Source: Owenia fusiformis
Lineage: Eukaryota > Annelida > Polychaeta > Sabellida > Oweniidae
Reading direction: 5' to 3'
Assembly (NCBI GenBank): GCA_903813345.2
Contig: CAIIXF020000002.1
Coordinates: 34,240,109 to 34,304,108, forward strand
DNA length: 64,000 bases
Numbering within the stretch: the first letter of the stretch is position 1; each line of letters starts with the position of its first letter. The translations under genes and the position numbers were made by a program. Below, one piece after another: positions 54,345 to 64,000 of the stretch. Under the pieces are notes generated by a model. That model was not told the origin of the DNA. It did not search any database and saw only the letters and a program-made list of their open reading frames with translations.

Positions 54345-56738
54345 TTTATCACAGATTCATACACGTACACGTGTTAACGTCTATTATTTGACTTGTAAAT
54401 TAGACAAAATGTAAATCTGTAGGGTTATACTTTTAGTCCAATACAATTCAGATGAATTACGGCCGCACTTGGACCACTTGATTCAGCAAGAGTGCGATAA
54501 ATAAAACAGTGACAGATTGAATTTGCACTCAGTTAAAACTGTTAATATGTGAAATTTCAATTATATTGATTTGAAAACGAGGATGAATGAGCATTCAGTT
54601 TAACCGGAGGGTTCTGTTGACTTCTCTCTTAGCTTCGAACTTTATTAGAGGGGTAGTTCTATACAAATGCTCATGATTACGCATTTATAGAATATTGGGC
54701 ACAAAAAACAATATGTATGAAATATTAATTGACACATAGCTAAGCAAGGTGTGTCCGATTCAAGCCAATCCGAACACAGTATTTCACATATAGAACAGTG
54801 TGTGAAATATCAATAACACATGCAAGATCACTAGTTAAACAGTTGTTATGGTGATGAATGGACTTTTCACATTTGACCCAACTTGACCCTTGCAAACAAT
54901 TCATTGAAAATGTGTTCTTTTAGTGATTTCGTTCCTTTTGGATGATTTTGCCGAAAAAATTGCAATGTGTGAAACGAATTTAAGCCCAAGACTGCGCGGT
55001 CATGCAAAGGTTTGGAAACAACACCTTCATGGTATGATTCAGCAAACAATGCATTGAGTCCAGGGCTTAAATCCTTAAAAGCCCATTGCCCGGAAATATT
55101 AACACAATTGAACATGTTGAACAACTAATATACATACTTTTTGTGGCTTGGTTGAATGGCTATTAATCCCAAGTTCCGATGTGTCTCATCAAGAAGACGA
55201 TAGAGTGACAAAGATTATGTCAAGCGGAGTTTATAATTTTTGTGCAAATTTTCTTCTTGGATCGAAAAATTTCATTTTAATTCGATTAACTTATGATAGG
55301 TGGTAAAATGTCTAAAGGTAGGTCACGTGACACAAAACTGGTATATAAGAAGGAATGGTAGAAAGGGTAAGAGGAATGCAGTCTACTGGTGTACGTTCTC
55401 AAAAATAATACATGTGCATGATTAACAAGATATCGATTTATCTTCTAGCTCACCGTCTTGAAAGATTTGTGAAAAAGATCTGAAAAGGCTCAATTTTCAT
55501 TCTAATTTCAGAATGAAATCTATTAAATATTGTAATCTGACAAATACTGTATACTTGAAAACAATGGTGTACATTACATTACATTAAACATGTTAAACTG
55601 TTTGTGTGTCTTGAAAGATGGTCCTTTCATTAAAAATGTTCTCATTCATTGGAATTTTGGACTTCTTATCTTATTTCAACTTCAGTTTTGTTTGCCAACG
55701 AGTGCGTATCGTTCGAATTCAGTACAAATCCAGTAAATCATAGCAACTTTCGCTTATGATGTGACGTCATATATAAAGTCTAATAATTAATATAACAGTC
55801 CATTTTTAAGTTTGGAACATTTGAAGGCTATATGTATCTACCTTTAATAGTAGATATATAAATATGTTATGTACGGTTGTTTTTGAAAGTTTTGAATACA
55901 GTGTTTATCCCTCGTGAAATGTATCTCTGAGTGATAGATACCTACGTTATATTCTCCTCAAAAAAGTTAAGGACCAGTGGTTTTCCTCATAGGTTTACAT
56001 GTTAACCCCCATATTTGTTTGAAAGACTATTTTCTAGGCTTGGAACAATAGAAACCCCGATAAAGTAAATGAATCTGTATCTTGATTCTATTCTCTATAA
56101 AGTCTGCAAAATTCAATGTTACATCTCCATTACATTGAGTCAAAATTTGACGTCAAAATCAATGAATTATATGAATTTTCATGAATTCTGAATTTTTTTT
56201 AAAAAAAAATTGCGTCCTTGGGACTCACAAATTTTCTAACCTAATGCAAGCGCTGCTGACATATGTTTAGATTCCTGTGCACATGATATCATTTCGGGAA
56301 ATGATTTCGCACTATTTTCCAGAATGGCAGTAACTATTTGTAAAGCACCAATCGATCGAAATTTATTCTGCACTTTAATCTCTATCTGACTTTTGTTTTT
56401 ACCCATTCTCGCCACATGATTTAACTTGCGAGCACGTGGCTCCGACACTTCGGGCTTATATCACTTCCACTACATAATCGCGGTGTCCTTTAGATGAGCA
56501 ACTTAAGATTTATGACGGTAATGATTTATCAGATAAATATTTAATTAAACCACTTCAAAAAGAATACATTTCATAAGTCTAAAGATATACCTCTAGTGTT
56601 ATGGAATCTCAAGTGACAGTATATAATACACTTAAGTGAAATACTTTTAATATACTTAACTTAAAGTAAGTGATATTGATACCCATACATTGCTTGTTAT
56701 TCTGCATTCTTTATCTGCCGTTTGATTATTCATATACA
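54345..56738. other. Intergenic region; promoter-like site at 55,323-55,349
   Basis: No convincing gene; open frames at 54,867-55,124 and 56,236-56,448 (minus) have no recognised domain. TCACGTGA (E-box palindrome, about 55,323) lies about 12 bases upstream of TATATAAG (55,342), good spacing for a plus-strand core promoter. A transcript starting near 55,375 could have a 5' intron leading to the transporter at 57,647, but no donor was identified. Confidence 0.3.
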
Positions 56739-57363
56739 AGGGGCGATCCATATATTCTGATAAAATGCTCTCCTCTTTTCATTTTTCACGATTGTGCTAT
56801 TTTCACAAATAGCAAAAAACACCGTGCATCCTGCATAATTAATGTGTAAGAGTATCATTTATTTTGAAAACAACACTGACCCACTGTCTGTGTACATCTC
56901 TTAAGTCAGGGAAGTGCGCTTCAAGGTTCCCTGTATAGATGTTGTTATAATTTGCAGCAAGTCGTGATAATACCCCTAAAATCTTCCTTCAATGCTCCTA
57001 ACAAAGCGCTGTATCAGGTGATTATGAATACCTCAGGCCTTTTGGTGATAGTGGCCTGCACACCCTTACTCAACAAAGACCGAAGCAACAATACCAAACA
57101 TTTTTTTGAAAAAAATTATGATTTCTATTCCAAATGCTTTAAAATAATTGAATAACTCATTTATTTTATATGTTATACAGTAATCTAACTGATCTGCCTA
57201 TCTTTGATACAGGCTACCATTGCAACCTTATCTCAAAATTAATTAGATTTAGCTAAACAATTTTAGCAATTTAAGTGCATATAAATAATGAGTAAAGTGA
57301 GAGAGATATATAAGAAAGTCATAAAATGAAAGCATTTTTTATCAGAATATATGGATCGACCCT
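56739..57363. mobile_element. 625-bp MITE with GGGYCGATCCATATATTC ends
   Basis: The left end AGGGGCGATCCATATATTC and the right end, its near-perfect inverse, are followed inward by TGATAAAA and further inverted similarity of about 30 bases. No target duplication was recognised. It lies just upstream of the SLC22-type gene, between two direct copies of a roughly 55-base sequence containing TTATCTGCYGTTTGATTATT (about 56,683-56,735 and 57,465-57,520). Confidence 0.65.
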
Positions 57364-57646
57364 CGAATGAGCATACTGATCTATCATTGAGCCCCATTGA
57401 TCTATGTAACTATGAAGTAACCTTGTGGACCAATTGATAAATTGATATATAACGATACAGTGATTCCCATACATTGGATGCCATTCTTCATTCCTTATCT
57501 GCTGTTTGATTATTTATAAAGCATACCCAAATACCATTCAGCTATTTAACAAGAATAAAGAAGGCCTCTGCGAGCGCATCCTCAACAAGAAAGTTTGTCA
57601 ACTGTATGGTCGTTTATAACAATCCTAAGTCTCCGTAGCGCCGATC

Positions 57647-59440
57647 ATGACATTTGACGATACCTTGGAGCAAATTGGAGGATTTGGTCTCTACCAAATC
57701 TTTATGGTCGTAACATGGAATGTTTTCTACTGTGGTAATGGATGGCAGTATTCATTAACGAACTTCATTGCGGGGAAAATGGACCATTGGTGCGCAGTAC
57801 CGGAACTTGCCAACCTGAACGAGACAATGCAGAAGTTTATTTCAATTCCTGAAACTCAAAACTCATTTGGAGATACTGTTTATGATAAATGTACAATGTT
57901 TGATTATAACTATAGTGCCATTGACTGGGGAAATGCTGATCTTGTAAATGGGTGGACACGAGATGTTAATGCTTCGCGGATCAGTTGTAGGAATGGATGG
58001 CGGTACAACAGAGACACATTCGAAACTACGGTTGTCAGCGAATATGATCTGGTTTGCGATAGGGATTGGATGTTCACGTTACCTGCGACATTCCAGATGC
58101 TTGGTCTCTTCTTTGGGGCTTTCCTCTCTGGAGCTATATCAGACAGATTTGGCCGAAAGCGAGCAACATTAGGCCTCCTTGTTCTTTCGTTAGGAGCAAT
58201 CGTTGGAGGAGCGTTTGCGGAGAATTTCTGGTTGTTCGTTATATTACGTATGTTTTCAACCATGTTTTCTATAGGGGCGTTTACACCTTTGTGGGTTTTG
58301 ACCATTGAGATAATGTCACCAAAATCACGAGCACGCTGTCTCTTCTATGCCCACTTGTTCCGAGTAATGAGGGGAGTTACGAGCACCATTGGAGCTTACT
58401 ACGTGCGAAATCACAAACAGCTTCAGTTGCTCTCGGCAATAGTTGTGCTACCAGGACTTGTCCTCATCGTGTTAACGTTCGAGTCTCCTCGCTGGCTCAT
58501 ATCAAAGGGACGCTTGAGGGACGCTGAAGATATCTGTGGAAAAATTGCGAAAATAAACAGAGTGAAAGCAAAAGAGAATTTCACGTTAAAAGATACGGTG
58601 GACACAAAAAAAGATGACAGTGATGTCAGTGATACGAAACAGGCGTCTATCATAGATTTATTTCGTACTCCGGTCATTAGAAAGCGTACAATACTGATCT
58701 GGATCCAATGGTTCGCCATTGTATTTGGTTCCTATGCAATGAGCTTGAATGTCGGGACAATTATTCCGGGCAATATTTACTTGAACAATCTCTTAATAGG
58801 AAGTCTAACCGAAATACCATCCGTATTTTTTATGCTGCTGGCACTTTCCAAACTCGGGAGAAAGACAATCCTTTCATATTTTCTGATTACCAACGCCATC
58901 TTTTCACTAGTTATCATTCCCTTGTTGTTGACCAGAATAACGGCCTTGATTACAACTGCCGCTGTGTGTGGTACAATCGTTATAAATATTGTCTTCAGGG
59001 TGATATACCTCTACAGTAGTGAAATCTTCCCAACTCCCGCCAGGAGCGTTGGTTTAGGGAGTGGGTCCAGTTTCGGCCGCATCGGAGGTCTGATTAGCCC
59101 ACAAGTACCTCTATTGGGACGTATTTGGTATGGTCTGCCCTATATTGTATTGGGCTTCTTCCCTTTAGTTGCTGGATTGCTGGCCTTCCTTTTGCCAGAA
59201 ACCAAAGGAAAGTGTCTTCCAGAGACCTTACAAGAAGCGGAATTATTTGGATCGTCAAGCTCTGATTGTGACGACATTGTAGACGCTGAGGGGGCAAAAA
59301 GAGAGAAGATAGATGAGGTGTCGTTCATAAGTGGAAAGACGATTAGTGATACCGGCACTACTTTGGATGTGTACAATGGCTCGACAAATTCGACGGCCGA
59401 GGAACGTTTGACGTACCGACTCGATACAACTTTGCTGTAA
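57647..59440 (+). CDS. SLC22-family organic ion transporter, intronless
   Basis: A 597-residue major facilitator protein, expected in the plasma membrane, moving organic cations, anions or zwitterions such as carnitine. It starts with the family signature FDDTLEQIGGFG at 3-14, then TM1, and a large extracellular loop with Cys residues and N-glycosylation sites (about 45-140). The MFS loop motif GAISDRFGRKR is at 162-172 and ESPRWLISKGR at 279-289. A cytosolic loop, the second six-helix bundle, EIFPTPARSVGLG and the closing LPETKGKCLPETLQEAE follow. The acidic Ser-rich tail is about 70 residues. Length and all signatures are normal, so it looks functional. Vertebrate members have many introns and this frame has none, which suggests a retrocopy or an old intron-poor lineage. 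Cation versus anion preference cannot be read from sequence. Confidence 0.92.
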   Translation: MTFDDTLEQIGGFGLYQIFMVVTWNVFYCGNGWQYSLTNFIAGKMDHWCAVPELANLNETMQKFISIPETQNSFGDTVYDKCTMFDYNYSAIDWGNADLVNGWTRDVNASRISCRNGWRYNRDTFETTVVSEYDLVCDRDWMFTLPATFQMLGLFFGAFLSGAISDRFGRKRATLGLLVLSLGAIVGGAFAENFWLFVILRMFSTMFSIGAFTPLWVLTIEIMSPKSRARCLFYAHLFRVMRGVTSTIGAYYVRNHKQLQLLSAIVVLPGLVLIVLTFESPRWLISKGRLRDAEDICGKIAKINRVKAKENFTLKDTVDTKKDDSDVSDTKQASIIDLFRTPVIRKRTILIWIQWFAIVFGSYAMSLNVGTIIPGNIYLNNLLIGSLTEIPSVFFMLLALSKLGRKTILSYFLITNAIFSLVIIPLLLTRITALITTAAVCGTIVINIVFRVIYLYSSEIFPTPARSVGLGSGSSFGRIGGLISPQVPLLGRIWYGLPYIVLGFFPLVAGLLAFLLPETKGKCLPETLQEAELFGSSSSDCDDIVDAEGAKREKIDEVSFISGKTISDTGTTLDVYNGSTNSTAEERLTYRLDTTLL

Positions 59441-59615
59441 ATTTTAATGGAGTGGACAACTTGGATAACGCAATGGGATTTTATTGACTTTACTTAGTAT
59501 CAGATTTAACTAGGAGGCAAAACACTTATGGCCAAATTCAATTTAACATACAGTTGTATGTATCATCAAGTGTAAAAGAATTTAGGCACAAGACTTAATA
59601 GTTTGTCTGTAATAT

Positions 59616-59700
59616 GTCATGGGTAACGGATGCAGCCTAGCCGATACCGATGACATCGCACTTGTATCTCTTTTTCGGAAAGTCATGAATACACTTGCAT
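59616..59700 (+). pseudogene. Short LINE reverse-transcriptase fragment
   Basis: MGNGCSLADTDDIALVSLF and about nine further residues match the catalytic YADD region of the LINE at 3,663 (MGMNTCSPAYADDIALVALF), with the first Asp-context changed. The fragment is cut by the MITE at 59,701. Only about 30 codons are recognisable. Confidence 0.65.
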
Positions 59701-59880
59701 CACTGGTGATCCGCTCGATTACACAGCTTTCGGGTAACAAAATGTTGGAACGTCGAAGGTACGATTATTCTTTGTTCCTTATTTCACGCGTTGTAGGCAG
59801 AATCCCCACGACATTTTTCGACATTTTTTCTAACATTTTGTTACCGAAACGGTTCGAGCGTATCGAGTGGATCACCAGTG
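59701..59880. mobile_element. 180-bp MITE with CACTGGTGATCC ends
   Basis: The left end CACTGGTGATCCGCTCGAT and the right end ATCGAGTGGATCACCAGTG are inverse copies. Inverted similarity continues to TTTCGGGTAACAAAATGTT. TGCAT flanks both sides (59,696-59,700 and 59,881-59,885), giving a 5-base target duplication. It is nested in the LINE fragment, so the open frame across both is a chimera and not a gene. Confidence 0.75.
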
Positions 59881-59885
59881 TGCAT

Positions 59886-61327
59886 TGCGATCAACCACAT
59901 TAACATATTATGGTGATGTATTACATCCAGATAGGTATGTTGCTTTTCCAAGCCTATTTTTGAACTTGGCGAAGAGAATATAAGTTAGTGACAAGCGTTT
60001 CACGTCGGTATACCATATCAACCTCGGACAATGTTAAAGACCAGACAAGTAGAGCATTCAAGCTCTAATGAGAAAGGGAAAATGTACTCCTTATACTTGG
60101 TATAGGTAGTAAATCTAGAGGATAAACACCGATTGTTAGTGCAAAATTGTACGACAGGTGCGATCGCACCCCCTTCCCTCATAACCATAAGAACAGAACT
60201 ATTAGTCAAAAGAAGAAAAGAGCTTTAAAACGCTCTTTATTTGAAGCTTCTAGCTCAATTTTGAAGGAAGTTGCATCAACTTTAGTAAATTTCAAAACAA
60301 ATCTTCAATTCTTGGGGATTCTTATGCCACGATAGCACCTCCCTGAAAATTGGATCGCAACCTCCCCTCCACTTCACTGAAAGCTGGCTACGCCCCTGAT
60401 GTTGTATAGGGAAAATACTTGTCAAAAAAACTTCTTTCAGACCAAAATGGTTGACTTTTCCGTTGATATTAGATTTTTTGCATACTGCTTTTTATTTGAC
60501 AATACTACAATGCAACTGATCTCTTTCATATTTATAGTTGCTAATAATCCCCTATAATTCCTCAGTAGGGATTTTCAATTCAGCTTATTTATTGCTGAGA
60601 AAATACTTGTCAAAAAGCGACTCAATTCATTTGGGCACCGGATATGTCATGTGGCATAAGGAATTGGTGATCTAACTTTTTTTTATCATTATTGAGGATA
60701 TAAAGTTTATCAGATGTTTTTGTTTAGTAGTAGTTAAAAAAACAATATCCAATTTAAATTGTATGTATTTGATAAAATTGGAAGTATATATGGTCAAAGT
60801 TGATCATAAAATAGAATGATATTACAATGTTACCTGTATTTCGTGTTAATGTTCATGACAAATCATTGACAGAACATGGTACTTTATGGTCTATGTGCTC
60901 ATAAAACACAATTGTCACACATCATTTATTTCATTAAAAAATTAATGATTGTTTTTTTCATGACTGGTGGTATTGTATGGTTGGTGCTATTCGAAATCAG
61001 AACTGACCATCGCTTTTTATTCACAGAATTTACTGACACATTCCATTACCATAAACTCTAGTAGCAGAGTGCCAATCGTGATCAAGGTAGATTTGCCATT
61101 CACCTTTCACATGCATGTTGTGTTCATGTTCTACAATGACCTAGGCCCGAGAAATTGAATAAAATATGGTCTGTTATGATATGAGACTATGACTATATGT
61201 GACTATGACTACTATAAAATGAACAGGCAATGCAGTATATACAGGGTGTCAAACAAATATGTTCTCCCCTCCTTGGCTTTAGCATCTACATAATCATGAT
61301 AATGTTGATAACTTTTTTCTCTACATG
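59886..61327. other. Intergenic stretch without a recognisable gene
   Basis: AT-rich. Short open frames only. TACAGGGTGTCAAACAAATA at about 61,240 looks like one end of a TA-targeting element, but no partner end was found. No RNA gene was recognised. Confidence 0.45.
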
Positions 61328-61449
61328 CAGTTCAACAAGTTAAACCCAATACCACGGCTTTTATTTATTAATCTGAATGTTCTTGTTGCGGGCCACAAGA
61401 TATGTCAGCTAAGAAATAAGGCCCAGACTAGGTTTAACTTGTTGAACTG
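61328..61449. mobile_element. 122-bp MITE with CAGTTCAACAAGTTAAACC ends and a 9-bp target duplication
   Basis: The ends are perfect 19-base inverse copies. CTCTACATG flanks both sides (61,319-61,327 and 61,450-61,458). The 9-base duplication suggests a Mutator-like source, as for the elements at 5,948 and 35,947, although the terminal sequences differ. There is no coding sequence. Confidence 0.8.
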
Positions 61450-61499
61450 CTCTACATGATATCTGAATTGTTCTTTAGTACAAAACTACGCTCCAACGA

Positions 61500-62560
61500 G
61501 CAATGAGTCATTCTTGCACAACTAATTAGCCTTTTTCAGATTTGCGAAATTTAATGCGTTCTTGATCAATATTCTCAAATGTTCTCCTAGGCATTACTGT
61601 CACATCTGCACCAGTATCAATTATAAAAATGACCTTTGTTTGGTTTACTTCCAGATTTATTTAGAAATTCTCATTATCAGAAGTTTCACATGATTCAGAA
61701 TCACTCACTCGACCAATGACCTAATTGACATTAGCGGATTCTTCAGTTTCAAAATCAGAGAAAGATGATTGACTGATATAAGGTAATTCGGCAGCGTCGG
61801 ATTCTGTATCATAGACCTATATTGGACCTTTTCAGTAGGCCTCCCAGGTTGCTCTGAATTAATTCTTAGTGAAGATCGGGATTTTCCAAATTTGGCCCAA
61901 TGGCCGATAGCTGCACAAATCCGGCAGCAGCTAGATCCTAGATGCTTCTTGGAACTTCTGCTTAGGATGTGCTTCATTGACACATCGAAAGCACTTAGGG
62001 TTATATCTATTTGATCTCTTACGATTTTCATGATCGTGATATTTTGTGTGACGATGGTGTTTCACAAATCTTGACACTCCAGCACCTGTTACGGTCGGAG
62101 CACTAATTGGTTCTTCAGATTCCAAATGTAATTGATATTTTTAATTTATTCATTAAGTCTCGCTGATGTTTTTGGTTTGTCAAGGGTGAGTTCGACATCT
62201 GATTGTAACTTACTACATTCATGGGCTCTACGTTTGTCACGAATACCTACAACAATTCTGTCACGAATTAGTTTGTCTTGTAATGGAGCACATTGACAAT
62301 ATTGTTGTAAAGCTGTCAGGAACTCATCATCCGTCTCGACTTCATCCTGTTTGCGTTTATTGAATTCTGCACGCTCATAATATGCATATAAGAGAGACGC
62401 TGCGTCTAGCTACGAAGTGGGTCGTGAATACTTCCTTAATACACTCGTATGTTGGTCATGGATCAGGGACTGGGTCAGCATTGGGAGGTGGGGGAATAGT
62501 AAAGCCGTTGGAGATTTCTTCTGACCTCTGCGTTATCTGGAATTGAGTGGCCATAACTAC
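61500..62560 (-). pseudogene. Ty3-type retrotransposon relic: gag, zinc knuckles and aspartic protease
   Basis: Read right to left: a gag capsid-like segment (about 62,390-62,150) with ERAEFNKRKQ, DEFLTALQQYC and IRDRIVVGIRDK, the usual Ty3-type order; then a decayed zinc-knuckle region (CFRCVNEAH and CRICAAIGHWAKF, each lacking its last Cys); then the protease motif IDTGADVTVMPRRTF (about 61,632-61,575). Frames are broken several times, and no reverse transcriptase or integrase follows. Inactive. Confidence 0.75.
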
Positions 62561-62629
62561 ATGAATTTACTGGAGACTAGCCTAAGTTTATCATTCAGGT
62601 ATCTTGATATTTTTCAGTTTTGAATAATC

Positions 62630-63080
62630 ATGTTATCCACCAGTCATTGCAGTTCATTTAGGCCTCTGTAGATATGACTGTGGCTGTAGATCGGTGTGTC
62701 CCGAAATTACATTTACATCAGGCCTAGGACCTAGTTCGAGTTACATTAATTTGAACTTGGCCTATCACGATTTATCCAGCAGTCAATTGTCATTGACCCC
62801 TTGTAGATGGCGCCGTAGCTGTGGATCAGCGTGTCCCGAAATTACATTTTCATATAGGCCTAGGACCTAGTTCGAGTTACATTAATTTGAACTAGGCCTA
62901 TCACGATTTATCAAGCAGTCAATTGTCATTGGCACCTTGTAGATGGCGCCGTAGCTGTGGACCGGCGTGTCCCTAAATATTAGTGTGTAATTGAATCACG
63001 ACGATTTAATTCGACTAGAGAATAATTTTAGTTCACATGTATTCGGCCCCTGTAGATGGATCTGTGGATCGGCGAAGCAA
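62630..63080 (+). repeat. Tandem repeat of about 135 bp, three to four units
   Basis: GTGTCCCKAAAT recurs at about 62,696, 62,831 and 62,967, with CTGTAGATGGCGCCGTAGC-like boxes and a CCTAGTTC ... GAACTAGG hairpin in each full unit. A partial unit lies at 63,045-63,080. It lies directly upstream of the Ty3 relic (in that element's orientation), so it may be leader or LTR-derived. Not proven. Confidence 0.7.
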
Positions 63081-63386
63081 TTCCTGGAAAGTTCAACGTA
63101 ATTTTAGTCTGAAAGTTTGTCTTAATAGTGTTACTTGACTACTTAGGTAAACTGTCCAGCGAGTACACGACATCTGACCGGTTGGTCGGTCGGATCGGTC
63201 ACTAATCTTGTATGAATCAAGCCTGTGCTTAGTTTGTGAAGTCAGATGAAATATGTGATTCAAGATTCAAAATTTTGAGAAAATTCTACATCATTTTGAT
63301 ACACCAAACTTTGAAATCGAAGAACATTTGTTGACTTACTTTCTGGTCTTCTCTAAGTGGGTCAAAATACCTTTGACGGCAAACGT

Positions 63387-64000
63387 CTAAGCAGCAGATG
63401 CAGTATTGAAACAAAGATTGAAGGCAGCCTGTCTAATAGGTTTATGTTTGAAAAAAGAAATAAAAGGGTTGATTGAACTATTTGCCACGCAGATATAGAA
63501 AATCAGACGGTTTAACAAAGTATGCATGGAGGCCAACTTTGTCATTAGCGGGTCAACAAATCCTATAATGGTTAAGGGTAATAAACAAATTGCCATTAAG
63601 ACAAACGTGGGCATAATTAGCTTACATGTTATTTCAAACTGACGCTGTACTGCACTGTTAGGAAACATAAAAGTTCGCTTGTACATGAATACCAACACTT
63701 TGGCGTAGAAAAATGAGCATACAATCAGATTGATAACGCTTAAAAATACCGTCACAATGGTGACACCGATTGTAATATTTTCTTCTTGAGGGGCACGCAT
63801 AAATGTTTTACAGACACCCCACACGGGAACATGACCTGGTAGTGCGTATCCTGTTATATGAGGTATAACCGTGATCACAGTAGGGATGACCCAGGCAAGA
63901 ACCAACAAAAATATAACACACAGTCTGCTTTTTAATATTTTTCGCATTTTTGAATGAGGCCGAGTTGAATAGAAATAATTTAGAGCCACAAGAGAAGAAC
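63387..64000 (-). CDS. Rhodopsin-like (class A) GPCR, C-terminal part, cut by the window edge
   Basis: The frame is open to the right edge (position 64,000), so the N terminus and TM1-TM3 lie outside. The GTG at 63,989 is not a start. Visible parts are intracellular loop 2 (ALNYFYSTRP, where DRY-type loops continue), TM4 (VIFLLVLAWVIPTVITV), an extracellular loop 2 Cys (WGVCKTF), TM5 (TVFLSVINLIVCSFFYAKV), a basic loop 3, TM6 (LIMPTFVLMAICLLPLTI) and TM7 ending NSSINPFISFF (an NPxxY variant with Phe). A short tail ends at TAG 63,387-63,389. It would signal through G proteins at the plasma membrane. It resembles the orphan-rich invertebrate class A receptors distantly related to melatonin and moody-type receptors; the ligand is unknown. 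Confidence 0.85.
   Translation of the reverse strand, partial: SSLVALNYFYSTRPHSKMRKILKSRLCVIFLLVLAWVIPTVITVIPHITGYALPGHVPVWGVCKTFMRAPQEENITIGVTIVTVFLSVINLIVCSFFYAKVLVFMYKRTFMFPNSAVQRQFEITCKLIMPTFVLMAICLLPLTIIGFVDPLMTKLASMHTLLNRLIFYICVANSSINPFISFFKHKPIRQAAFNLCFNTASAA

Noticed and set aside
54867-55124. 85-codon minus-strand open frame with fairly protein-like composition
   Set aside because: No domain, no signal or membrane segment, and no splice partner found. Left as unresolved, not annotated.
56236-56448. 70-codon minus-strand open frame
   Set aside because: No recognisable family and no supporting context.
59619-59903. 94-codon frame that looks like a small gene
   Set aside because: It is a LINE fragment read through into a MITE with exact target duplications.
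62720-62900. GTTCGAGT boxes resembling the B box of a tRNA or SINE
   Set aside because: No A box at a suitable distance and no cloverleaf; the boxes belong to a 135-bp tandem repeat with a simple hairpin.

Overview
The window is AT-rich, spliced metazoan genomic DNA. Its gene families (SLC22 transporter, fibronectin-III/AIG1-type GTPase, intron-containing serine beta-lactamase-like hydrolase, rhodopsin-like GPCR) and its repeats (DIRS-like, Crypton-like and Ty3-type elements, several LINE lineages) suggest a marine invertebrate, perhaps a lophotrochozoan or an invertebrate deuterostome. I cannot name the species. Roughly 12% is host coding sequence; most of the rest is transposon-derived.

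Left third (1-28,000): a DNA-transposon family with 30-bp terminal inverted repeats (TIRs) occurs twice (2,139-7,737 and 24,741-28,010). Copy 1 carries a LINE (2,838-5,667) and an 818-bp element with a 9-bp target duplication (5,948-6,765); copy 2 preserves both empty sites. Between the two copies lies a 9.6-kb DIRS-like tyrosine-recombinase retrotransposon (12,082-21,701, minus strand) with 250-bp inverted terminal repeats, a gag-like ORF with a zinc knuckle, an RT/RNase H ORF, and a tyrosine recombinase that appears to be joined to RT/RNase H by a 124-nt GT-AG intron. Its leader holds a Crypton-like mini-element, a mariner-like element, and a 1,317-bp tandem duplication that is almost identical between copies.

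Middle (28,000-43,000): a decayed minus-strand LINE (coiled-coil plus SGNH-esterase ORF1, and the end of ORF2) is split by a 3.4-kb satellite of about 338-bp units in alternating A and B types. Next, a 4,068-bp element with about 310-bp TIRs (35,947-40,014) has inserted, with a 9-bp target duplication, into a 149-codon ORF that is otherwise open. A pogo-like element and a small hairpin element are nested inside it. The 3' end of a second LINE lineage follows at about 41,350-42,225.

Gene-bearing right third (43,000-64,000): a 703-residue AIG1-type GTPase (plus); a five-exon secreted or membrane-anchored beta-lactamase-like protein of 592 residues (minus); a single-exon 428-residue type I membrane protein with a possible solute-binding-like ectodomain (minus); a single-exon 597-residue SLC22-type transporter (plus); a Ty3-type gag/protease relic (minus); and the 3' part of a class A GPCR running off the right edge (minus). 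These are independent eukaryotic genes, with no sign of an operon or shared pathway.

The most unusual items are the DIRS-like element with its intron and repeated GATGCAACAACAC ends, the dimeric satellite inside a LINE, the ORF broken by the long-TIR element, and the mutually informative occupied and empty insertion sites. Splice sites, homologies and family names are my own reading of the sequence; no search was run.
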